A stretch of DNA of 33,135 nt from Tessaracoccus bendigoensis DSM 12906. Lineage in GTDB: Bacteria; Actinomycetota; Actinomycetes; Propionibacteriales; Propionibacteriaceae. The notes under the pieces were generated by a model. That model searched no databases. It was not told the origin of the DNA and worked only from the letters and a program-made list of their open reading frames with translations. Below, one piece after another: positions 17,002-23,688 of the stretch. The stretch covers positions 1 through 33,135 of the forward strand of contig NZ_FQZG01000049.1 in the NCBI RefSeq assembly GCF_900141915.1, in the 5' to 3' direction. Position numbers and translations under genes: made by a program. Positions within the stretch are counted from its first letter, which is position 1. The number at the start of each line of letters is the position of its first letter.

Positions 17002-17091
17002 GGGCCAACGCCGACGAGGGTCAGTTCGCACGCCAATACCGACGCGGAGCAGCGGGATCTTCAAGGCAGGCGGTTCACCCCTGACGACGCT

Positions 17092-18026
17092 TCAGGGGTT
17101 GACGTTGACCGACTGCAACTCGCCGACGATGACCTCGACCTCCCGGGACAGGCTGAGCGGCAGCGTGCCTGACCATCCCCCACCAGACCAGTCCACCTCC
17201 CACTCGGACGTCCCAGAAACCGTGTAGATGCCGTCCTCCTCATAGACATACCCACACGTCGGCGACGCCACATTGTGACCACCTCGGCTCCGCACGGAAC
17301 TCCATGGGGTGCCGGCACCACACACGACGTCGTCGCCGTTGCCCATCTCCCAGCGCATCCGAACCACGTTCGCCGTCAACGTCACCGTGACATCGCCTTC
17401 CGAAATCGAATCGGTGACCGGCCCCCACTGCAACTGCGACGACGGCGCCGCCCACAACCACACATTCCACCCGACAAGACCCATGGTGCGCATTGTGTCG
17501 CCGGGGGAAAGATCCCCAGCTCCGGCGCCTGAAACTCGATGCTCGCCAACAGACGCCGAGCCAGATCTTCTGGATCTGGCGCCTCCGGGGGTGTCGGCAA
17601 CCACCGCAGGGCCAGCAGATTCGGATCGGGAATCCCATCGAACCCTGGACGGGCGCACTCGTAGACCTGTCCCTCGGCGCGTCCATTCCAGATCGGATCG
17701 CTCAACTCCGGCTGCACCGGGGCCAGTCGGCACCACGCTGACGCATAGGAACTCCACGATCCTATGGCCGACTCACAGGAAATTGATCGCCCCTCGAACG
17801 AACACGATCGGGGCGCCCCCGCCTGCGCCGCCCCGGGCGAAGATCCGGCTGAGTATGATCCCGATTCCGTCGACCCACTCGAATCCCACAGGTCGCAGGA
17901 CCGTGTTGCCATGTCGTAACGTCTGCAGCCTGGCCCATTTGACTCACCGGGCGCTGCAAGCGCCGCCGACAACGGCAGACAGAGCAGCGCGACGAATGCG
18001 CACAACGCCGCCCTGCCTCCTAGCAT
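17092..18026 (-). pseudogene. Secreted PKD-like protein gene interrupted by a frameshift
   Basis: The first half (ATG 18026 to about 17510) encodes a signal peptide (ALCAFVALLCLPLSAALAAPG) and a Cys/Ser-rich segment ending LLASIEFQAPELGI. The second half, one frame away, continues MRTMGLVGWNVWLWAAP, then VTVTLTANVVRMRWEMGNGD, CGYVYEEDGIYTVSG and ends VIVGELQSVNVNP at 17092. Joined, they match the layout of a secreted actinobacterial family with a PKD-like strand pattern, often mislabelled ATP/GTP-binding protein. The frames meet at the five-C run at 17503-17507 (minus strand TTTCCCCC). One more C would restore a single protein of about 311 residues. It may be a true mutation, a contingency switch or a sequencing error. 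ATG 18026 overlaps the lipoprotein stop, so the two are coupled. Confidence 0.7.
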
Positions 18027-18631
18027 TGCGCTTCCACGTTTTCGAGCAGTTCAACGCGCCAAAGACCATCAGGCCCCTCCTCCATTATGGCCGTCTCGCG
18101 ATAAGTTCCGCTGCGGGGAAGGAGCGTATTGGTGTCAATATCGAAGACACGGAGTTGAGCCCCGTCCGCACAATACGTGATGGTTGCCTGTCTGGCGCTT
18201 CCCACTTTCGTGATATTGCCCACTACCACGTCGCGGAAGACACGTCCACCGTCACCCCGCAGGCGTTTCTCACGGTAGGACACGATCGAAGTGTGCACGA
18301 TTGACGCCTGTCGACCCGTGGTCACGTACTGGGTCTCGGTAAGATCAGTGAGCGTCAACGGATCAGCCGCAAACTTCTCATAAACGCGCCAATACTCCTG
18401 CCAACCAGCGATGATCGCGGCGGTTTCCGGGTCCTGGGTCGGCAGATCGGCCGGGTAAGACGGAAACGACGTCGGCGAAGGAGTAGGCGTCGGCGTCGGC
18501 GTCGGCGTCGGCGAATGCACCGGCGTCGGCGTGGCGCTCGCCACAGGCGTCAGACTCGGAGGGCGATCGGGCTCAGCGCCACACCCAGCCAGCAACATCA
18601 CGCAGCCGAGCGAAACAACAACCATGCGCAT
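18020..18631 (-). CDS. Lipoprotein with Pro-Thr tether, unknown function
   Basis: A 203-residue secreted lipoprotein: MRMVVVSLGCVMLLAGC gives a signal peptide and lipobox (LAGC). A PTPTPTP-rich tether covers about residues 30-60, encoded by a near-perfect GGCGTC-type repeat. A globular part follows (AAIIAGWQEYWRVYEKFAADP, ITYCADGAQLRVFDIDTNTLL, DGLWRVELLENVEAQC), with a layout like NTF2-like/SnoaL-type extracytoplasmic domains; that fold is inference. ATG 18631 has GGAGG 5 nt upstream. The stop overlaps the next gene (ATGCTAG), so it probably works with the secreted PKD-like protein. Both lie between repeat copies B and C. Confidence 0.8.
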   Translation of the reverse strand: MRMVVVSLGCVMLLAGCGAEPDRPPSLTPVASATPTPVHSPTPTPTPTPTPSPTSFPSYPADLPTQDPETAAIIAGWQEYWRVYEKFAADPLTLTDLTETQYVTTGRQASIVHTSIVSYREKRLRGDGGRVFRDVVVGNITKVGSARQATITYCADGAQLRVFDIDTNTLLPRSGTYRETAIMEEGPDGLWRVELLENVEAQC

Positions 18632-18757
18632 CCGAGCCTCCGTTGGTCAGGGTGCACCCATTGAAGCAACCCAATGGTCCAAACTGAACCCCCCTATCCG
18701 GATCTGTGGACAACCCGCCGTCGGAATCCCAGCGATCTCCACAGCCCGGCGCTGTGC

Positions 18758-18830
18758 GTGCACAAATCTCTGTGTACGTCGAGGCAGCCGCCATACGAGC
18801 ACGCCTCCACGCATAGAGAGATCTGTGCAC
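18758..18830. repeat. 73-bp imperfect palindrome, copy C
   Basis: It has the same ends (GTGCAC), length and orientation as copy B, differing at five positions, all in the central 17 nt. The 7 nt before both copies are also the same (GCTGTGC). It lies between the lipoprotein gene start and the 3' end of the glycosylase fusion gene. No gene is seen in the rest of that 255-bp gap. Confidence 0.9.
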
Positions 18831-18886
18831 GAGAACCCTCGGATCGCGACGCCGACGCAACAGCACAGCGCCCCGGCACGCCTCCG

Positions 18887-20512
18887 TCAGCGTGCCTCGC
18901 GGCCAAGGCCTTCCAGCACCCCGCGGGCCTCCACCATCGCCGGTCCGTACCACGACAGGGAGCGCCCCGGGAACGGGAGGCAGCGCAGCGGCGCCAGGGC
19001 CTCGGGACCGTCGGACGCGCTGAACGGGTACGGTTCATCGGGCAGGAGGACGACGTCGGGCTCCAAAGCGAGGATCTCCTCGGCCGTCGTCCGGGGGTAC
19101 CGTCGCCCGACCAGCCCACCGAGGTTGACCCACCCGAGCCGCTCGATGAGATCGTGACCGTAGGTGTCGGAGCCGACGATCAGCCACGGGTCGCGCCACA
19201 CGGGCACGACGACCCTCAGAGACGGTCCTCGCGGCGCCGACGCCCACACCTCCTTGGCACGACTCAGCCACGCCGGGGTCGGCACGCCGAACGCCTCGCC
19301 GAACAACCGCTCCATACTGATCAGCGCCTCATCGATGCCGTCGATCCGCGTCACCCACACCGGCACCCCTGCGGCCCTCAGACGTTCGACGTCGAGCTTC
19401 CGGTTCTCCTCCTGGTTCGCCACGACGAGATCCGGTTCCAAGACGCAGATCCTGGCCAGGTCGGGGTTCTTGGTGCCCCGGATGCGGACGGCCTGCAGAT
19501 CGGGCGGGTGCGTGCACCAGTCGGTGACCCCCACCAGCGCGCCTGGGACCGTCGCGGCGATCGCCTCACTCAGCGATGGCACGAGGCTGATCACCCGATG
19601 CGGCCTCCCCGCCAGGGGAACCGGGTGGCCGAGGTCGTCGACCGACTGGCCCGTCTCGGCGCCGTCCGAGTCACCGTCGCCGAGTTGCCTCACGCGAGAC
19701 AGGACGGCGTCGAGCATCTGCTCGGTGAGGCGCCCGGTGAAGGTGTTGTGCTGGCTGACGTGGAAACTGCCGACCAGGGTGACGGTGCCGCCGTCGGGCA
19801 GCTCGAGCGTCACCTCCGCGGCATGCCCGAACCGGGGTTTGGGGCGCGGCACCGTCCAGCCGAGGCGTCTGGCGGCGCGCAGCACCGAATCCCAACCGAA
19901 GGCACCAAGGGCAAGGATCACCTTCAGGGTCGGTGCGAGCAGCGAAAGTTCCCGGTCGAGCCAAGGGGCGCAGGTGTCGCGTTCGGCCACCGTCGGCTTG
20001 TTCTCGGGTGGAGCGCAGCGCACCCCGGCCAGGATGCGCAGCCCGCTCAGCTCCAGCCCGTCGCCTGAGTGGGTGGCGGTCGGCTGGCTCGCGTAGCCGA
20101 CCCGGTGGAGGGCGGCAAACAGCCAGTCGCCCGACTTGTCGCCGGTGAAGACCCGGCCGGTGCGGTTGCCCCCGTTTGCCGCCGGCGCTAAGCCAACCAC
20201 AACGGCATTCGCGTTCTCATCACCGAACGACGGCACGGGGCGACCCCAGTAGGGCTGGTCCGCAAACGAGGCCCGACGACCCGTCACGGCCACCGACTCA
20301 CGCCATTCGACCAGCCGCGGGCACGCCCGGCACACCGACACCCGGGCGTCCAACTCGGCCAGCGTCGGGGCCGTCGCCGCGAGGCCGACGACGTCACCAG
20401 GCGACGCGGCCACCGGCGTGGTGGCTGTGGCAGGGTCGCCCGGCCATCCGGTGCCCGGCGGGACCGGCGAGGTGAAGGCCGCACCGGTGATCGGATGCGG
20501 GTCGCTGGTCAT
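18887..20512 (-). CDS. Family-5 uracil-DNA glycosylase fused to a BtuF-like metal/cobalamin-binding domain
   Basis: A 541-residue single open frame. Residues 50-280 are a UdgB-type (family 5) uracil-DNA glycosylase: CRAC (Cys61, Cys64) with Cys166 and Cys181 for a 4Fe-4S cluster, the active-site block GLAPAANGGNRTGRVFTGD at 107-125, and motif GSFHVSQHNTFTG at 248-260. Residues 292-541 are a helical-backbone metal receptor of the BtuF type (VISLVPSLSEAIAA, GTKNPDLARICVLEPDLVVA, LALEPDVVLLPDEPYPF). It has no signal peptide. An acidic Gly/Ser linker (GDGDSDGAETGQS, 278-290) joins them. The two functions are unrelated, so the fusion is odd. ATG 20512 is chosen; ATG 20539 would add nine residues, and neither has a clear ribosome-binding site. 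The 5' end of the gene is partly duplicated at 27566. Confidence 0.85.
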   Translation of the reverse strand: MTSDPHPITGAAFTSPVPPGTGWPGDPATATTPVAASPGDVVGLAATAPTLAELDARVSVCRACPRLVEWRESVAVTGRRASFADQPYWGRPVPSFGDENANAVVVGLAPAANGGNRTGRVFTGDKSGDWLFAALHRVGYASQPTATHSGDGLELSGLRILAGVRCAPPENKPTVAERDTCAPWLDRELSLLAPTLKVILALGAFGWDSVLRAARRLGWTVPRPKPRFGHAAEVTLELPDGGTVTLVGSFHVSQHNTFTGRLTEQMLDAVLSRVRQLGDGDSDGAETGQSVDDLGHPVPLAGRPHRVISLVPSLSEAIAATVPGALVGVTDWCTHPPDLQAVRIRGTKNPDLARICVLEPDLVVANQEENRKLDVERLRAAGVPVWVTRIDGIDEALISMERLFGEAFGVPTPAWLSRAKEVWASAPRGPSLRVVVPVWRDPWLIVGSDTYGHDLIERLGWVNLGGLVGRRYPRTTAEEILALEPDVVLLPDEPYPFSASDGPEALAPLRCLPFPGRSLSWYGPAMVEARGVLEGLGREAR

Positions 20513-20528
20513 GCGTCGATCATACGGA
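20447..20528. repeat. 82-bp segment duplicated at 27566-27647 (copy 1)
   Basis: This covers the first 22 codons of the glycosylase fusion gene and 16 bp upstream. It matches 27566-27647 at 78 of 82 positions in the same orientation, without gaps. The likely source is this intact gene or a lost paralogue. Confidence 0.85.
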
Positions 20529-20568
20529 GGCCGACCCATCTGGAGGTCGTCCTCTCGGCCGCTGAGGC

Positions 20569-21048
20569 TCAGCGGATCGGTGGAGGCGGCGGGATCGTTC
20601 CAAGGTCAGGTGCCAGCTCAGGCCAGACAAGCAGGACGCGGCATGGCGCATGGTCAATCACGAAACGGGTGTGGCGCCCCAGACTCTGCGGCCCCAACCT
20701 GCTCCGGTCACCGTCGCGCCCGACGACCAGATAATCGGCATCGGCTGCCGCAGCGGTCACTATCCGCTCGGGCGCCCCGTCCTGCAGCCTGAGTTGAGCC
20801 GGTCGTCCTAGCCTGGCCTCGGCTCGGACGAGCATCCGCTCCGCCGCCTCCCGGGTGAGTTGGCGGTTCTCGCGCTCCGCGCGCGTCACTCGGGCGGCTC
20901 CGAGCAGCGACGGACGGCCGGGCGGCGGCGGGGAGTCGTCGCGCACGTGGATGAGAACGATTTGCGCGTCACTGACTCCGGCCAACTCTGCCGCTGCGTC
21001 GATGCAGGCCGGCCAGGTGCCTTCGCATACCCATACGACGATCCTCAT
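20569..21048 (-). CDS. Universal stress protein (UspA family)
   Basis: A 159-residue single-domain protein with an unusual start MRIVVWVCEGTWPACIDAAAELA, followed by IVLIHVRDDS and a C-terminal nucleotide-binding block YLVVGRDGDRSRLG...GRHTRFVIDHAPCRVLLVW. The last part is the HAPCPVLVV-type ending of the UspA family. ATG 21048 overlaps the TGA of the permease gene by 4 nt (ATGA), so translation is coupled. A role as a cytoplasmic regulator or sensor for that permease is inference from coupling. Confidence 0.87.
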   Translation of the reverse strand: MRIVVWVCEGTWPACIDAAAELAGVSDAQIVLIHVRDDSPPPPGRPSLLGAARVTRAERENRQLTREAAERMLVRAEARLGRPAQLRLQDGAPERIVTAAAADADYLVVGRDGDRSRLGPQSLGRHTRFVIDHAPCRVLLVWPELAPDLGTIPPPPPIR

Positions 21049-22295
21049 CCGACACCTCCGGCAACCAGCAGTGAGAACCACAATGCCACCACGGCGGCCA
21101 CGATCGCGGCTGGAGTAGCCAGTAGACCGAGCATGGTGAACTCGCGCAGCGGTGCCCGCTGATCGTGAGCGTGAAGGATCCGGCGCCAGAGAAGTGTCGC
21201 CAACGACCCGACGTAGGTCAGGTTGGGACCGACGTTGACTCCGATCAGTACTGCCAGCACCGGCCCCGCACCGGTGCTGGCTGCGAACGGCAGCAGCACC
21301 AGGACGGCCGGGAGATTGTTTACCAGGTTCGCCAGCAGCGCCGCGAGGAAGGCCCACAGAAGTAGCGTCACCAGGTCTGAGCCCTGCGGGACGATCATCG
21401 CGATGGCCGTCCCCAGGCCCCCGTCGACCACCGCCGCCACCACGACACCGAGGCACAGCACAAACACCAGGAACCCGACGTTGACGAACCCGGTAACTTC
21501 GCGAAGTGCCACCTGCCTGAGCCGCAGCGCCCGCACGAGCAGCACCGCCGCTCCAGCCAGCGCCACCCAGGCGTCCGCCACCTCGAACAACGGAGCAACC
21601 ACGAAACCGGCGAGCGTGAGCGCAAGCACCGCGACCGAGAACCGCGGCACGGGCGGCGGTTCCGGTCGGCTGGAGTTGGTAGCAGGCAGGGACAGGTCAG
21701 CGGCAAAGAAGAGACGAAACGCCACATACTCGATGGCGATCGCGGCCAGCCAGGGAAGCGTCATGAGGCCGGCAAAGCCGACGAAACTTAACCCGGCCGC
21801 GGACATCGCCAGCAGATTTGTCAGGTTCGAGACGGGCAGCAGGAGCGAACCGGCGTTGGCCAGGTGCGCACACGCATACGCGTGAGGCCTGGACCGAAGC
21901 CCCAGCCCGGAGGCGGTGGCCAAAACGACGGGCGTCAGCAGCACCACTGTGGCGTCGAGCGACAAGACGGCGGTAACCGCGGCCGCCAGGACGAACACGT
22001 AGCCAAGCAGTCGGCGCCCGCTCCCCCGGCTCCGCGCCGCCATCAACGCGCCCGCGTAGCGGAACAGGCCATCCGCGTCGCACAGTTCGCTGATCACCAG
22101 AACCGCGGCCAGAAAGGCCACGACCGGGAACAGTCGCAAGACCTCGTTCCAGGCGTCCGCGAGTGGCAGCAGCCCGCCCACGACGACCACGATCGCGGCG
22201 GGTAGCGCGAAGGCGACCTCTGGGAGGCCGCGCGGGCGAACCACCGCGCCCACGAGCACGAGCGCCAGCATCGCGACCGCAACGAACTCGCCCAC
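21045..22295 (-). CDS. SLC13/ArsB-NhaD-like ion permease
   Basis: A 416-residue membrane protein with roughly ten to twelve hydrophobic segments. Blocks typical of the ion-transporter superfamily are visible: VLSLDATVVLLTPVVLA, the hairpin loop NAGSLLLPVSNLTNLLA, and a second inverted-topology block NLVNNLPAVLVLLPFAA and GVNVGPNLTYVGSLATLLW. This pattern fits ArsB-type anion pumps or dicarboxylate/sodium carriers. No arsR or arsC is nearby, so arsenite export cannot be claimed. ATG 22295 is the natural start. It forms a two-gene operon with the universal stress protein. Confidence 0.88.
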   Translation of the reverse strand: MGEFVAVAMLALVLVGAVVRPRGLPEVAFALPAAIVVVVGGLLPLADAWNEVLRLFPVVAFLAAVLVISELCDADGLFRYAGALMAARSRGSGRRLLGYVFVLAAAVTAVLSLDATVVLLTPVVLATASGLGLRSRPHAYACAHLANAGSLLLPVSNLTNLLAMSAAGLSFVGFAGLMTLPWLAAIAIEYVAFRLFFAADLSLPATNSSRPEPPPVPRFSVAVLALTLAGFVVAPLFEVADAWVALAGAAVLLVRALRLRQVALREVTGFVNVGFLVFVLCLGVVVAAVVDGGLGTAIAMIVPQGSDLVTLLLWAFLAALLANLVNNLPAVLVLLPFAASTGAGPVLAVLIGVNVGPNLTYVGSLATLLWRRILHAHDQRAPLREFTMLGLLATPAAIVAAVVALWFSLLVAGGVG

Positions 22296-22332
22296 TTCAG
22301 CACTCTAGCTGAGGCACACCCGCTCGCTTATG

Positions 22333-22437
22333 TCATGCCGTGATGCGATGCCTCGTCCGGGACCGCCTCGCGTGATCAGCGAACTCGATCTCGATTCTTA
22401 CCCCGTTGCCACGACGGCGCTCGACGATCAGTTCCAC
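22333..22437 (-). pseudogene. Truncated small ORF, possibly DUF4258-like
   Basis: GTG 22437 is preceded by a strong AGGAGG (7-nt gap) and opens a 34-codon frame ending RIEIEFADHARRSRTRHRITA. The FADHA...RxRHRIT pattern recalls the start of DUF4258 toxins, but the frame stops where the core should begin. It is probably a remnant of a toxin gene downstream of the AbiEii-like remnant. Confidence 0.25.
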
Positions 22438-22468
22438 CGTTCGCCTCCTGGGAGGGAAGATGACTGAT

Positions 22469-22985
22469 TCACCCGCCGATGCGCGCCATTTCCTCTTCCC
22501 GCGAGATGCAGAACCGGTCCGGGCCCGGGACTTTCGTGATGAATCCGGCGACGAGGTGCTGCCTGCGGCCGATGCGGTCCATGATGCGCGCGCCGATCGG
22601 GCCGCGCATGAACTCGAGCGTTCCCTGGTTTCGCGCCTCGACCTTCTCGTCGCGGGTCTGAGCCGCGAAGAGCCTCAGGCGCGCATCAGCGAACGCGAGC
22701 CTCTCTGCGACCTCCAGCGCCGCGATGATGCGAACGCGCTCGGCGACCTCCTCTGGGTCGTCGGCGAGCCTGGTGGCTTGCAGGTCGATGCCTTTGGTCG
22801 GGCGGCGCGGCGAATGCGGCCAGCAGGACGCCGCCCTTCAGCACGAAGTCACCGCGGCAATTCGAGAGTGCGATGCGTGCCAGCAACCCTTCGACGGCGT
22901 ACAAGGAGCCTTTGGCTTTGGGTTGCCGCGAGCGCGACCGCGCTCTATTGCCGCACCCGTGCTGTTCGCCAGCCAGGTCCGACAT
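22469..22985 (-). pseudogene. AbiEii-like nucleotidyltransferase toxin remnant (frameshifted)
   Basis: From ATG 22985 the first frame reads SLYAVEGLLARIALSNC and DFVLKGGVLLAAFAA, the AbiEii/AbiGii nucleotidyltransferase opening (LKGG motif). Near 22810 the frame breaks. The next frame continues RRPTKGIDLQATRLADDPEE, the expected D-containing motif, then VAERVRIIAALEV. After that the sequence (LEFMRGPIGARIMDRIGRRQH to EEEMARIGG, stop 22469) no longer looks like AbiEii to me and may be a different gene joined here. No AbiEi antitoxin gene lies next to it. A 61-bp piece of the second part recurs at 27728. Confidence 0.5.
22561..22621. repeat. 61-bp segment duplicated at 27728-27787 (copy 1)
   Basis: It matches 27728-27787 in the same orientation with one substitution and one single-base gap. 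On the minus strand it encodes TLEFMRGPIGARIMDRIGRR in the AbiEii-like remnant. Confidence 0.85.
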
Positions 22986-23047
22986 GGTTGATGGTCCGAC
23001 TGAATCACGCCGGAGGCACTTGGGGAAACGTAGGCTTCTGGCCATCC

Positions 23048-23076
23048 TTGGTTGAGCGTACGTCATGACGTACGCT
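23048..23076 (+). promoter_or_regulatory. yefM-yoeB promoter with a perfect 22-bp operator palindrome
   Basis: TTGGTT (23048-23053) is followed after 17 bp by TACGCT (23071-23076). A perfect palindrome, AGCGTACGTCA and its complement, spans 23055-23076 and fills the spacer and the -10. YefM-type antitoxins repress their own promoters by binding palindromes there, so this is the likely operator. A GGTGGAGGTGG ribosome-binding region follows at 23080-23090. Confidence 0.75.
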
Positions 23077-23097
23077 GATGGTGGAGGTGGTTTTCCA

Positions 23098-23340
23098 ATG
23101 ACTGCTGTGAGTGCAACGTCTGCCCGGGCGAATCTGTACCGGTTGATCGACCAGGTCAACGAGGAGTCCGAGCCGTTGACCATCACCGGCCAGCGTGGCA
23201 ATGCGGTGCTGGTCGGCGAGGAGGACTGGCTGGCCATTCAGGAGACTCTGTTCCTGGAGTCGGTGCCTGGGTTGGCCGAGTCGCTCCGTCGTGCCCGTGC
23301 GGAGGGGGTCGATGCGGGCTCGACCGAGCTGGACTGGTGA
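23098..23340 (+). CDS. yefM: YefM-type antitoxin (Phd/YefM family)
   Basis: An 80-residue antitoxin. The N-terminal fold is typical (VSATSARANLYRLIDQVNEES, EPLTITGQRGNAVLVGEEDWLAIQETL), and the acidic, probably disordered C terminus (EGVDAGSTELDW) is the toxin-wrapping tail. ATG 23098 has GGAGGTGG 7 nt upstream; ATG 23065 in the same frame would put the operator inside the gene. Its TGA overlaps the toxin GTG (GTGA). Confidence 0.93.
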   Translation: MTAVSATSARANLYRLIDQVNEESEPLTITGQRGNAVLVGEEDWLAIQETLFLESVPGLAESLRRARAEGVDAGSTELDW

Positions 23341-23603
23341 GTCCCTGGACTCTTGTGTATTCGCGCCAGGCCCAGAAGGACGCCAAGAAGCTGGCCTCCT
23401 CAGGACTCAAGGCGAAGGCGCATCACCTACTGGAGGTCCTGACTCAGGATCCGTTCACCACGCCACCCAAGTATGAGAAGTTGGTCGGCGACCTCGCGGG
23501 CTGCTACTCGAGACGCATCAATATCCAGCACCGACTGGTCTATGAGGTGCTCCCTGAGCGCCACGTCGTCCACATCTTGAGAATGTGGACCCACTACGAG
23601 TAG
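23337..23603 (+). CDS. yoeB: YoeB-type endoribonuclease toxin (Txe/YoeB family)
   Basis: An 88-residue ribosome-dependent mRNA interferase of the RelE superfamily. Signatures are WTLVYSRQAQKDAKKLASSGLK, PFTTPPKYEKLVGDLAGCYSRRINIQHRLVYEV and the family C terminus MWTHYE. The catalytic residues expected in YoeB (Glu near YEKL, Arg in HRLVYEV, a C-terminal His) are present, so the toxin looks active. GTG start overlaps the antitoxin stop by 4 nt. It is intact although flanked by broken genes. Confidence 0.93.
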   Translation: MSPWTLVYSRQAQKDAKKLASSGLKAKAHHLLEVLTQDPFTTPPKYEKLVGDLAGCYSRRINIQHRLVYEVLPERHVVHILRMWTHYE

Positions 23604-23688
23604 AACCTCGTCACCGATCCCGGCCCTCCTGCCCATGGCCTGACGCTCCGCCTGCCAGAGGAATAGTCAAGACCTGTGGATCGGCGTG

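Noticed and set aside
17500-17512. Programmed -1 frameshifting at TTTCCCCC
   Set aside because: The zero frame reads TTT CCC CCG, so the heptamer is not in the X XXY YYZ register, and no downstream pseudoknot is evident; simple indel is more likely.
16757-19119. Small ORFs sharing a peptide like AQISLCVEAC with Cys residues, which might be read as a conserved small protein
   Set aside because: The shared peptide comes entirely from translating palindrome copies B and C; the flanking parts are unrelated and no ribosome-binding site is seen.
18674-20068. A 464-codon plus-strand open frame
   Set aside because: It is antisense to the glycosylase-BtuF gene, crosses palindrome copy C and has no recognisable domain; high-GC codon bias opens such frames.
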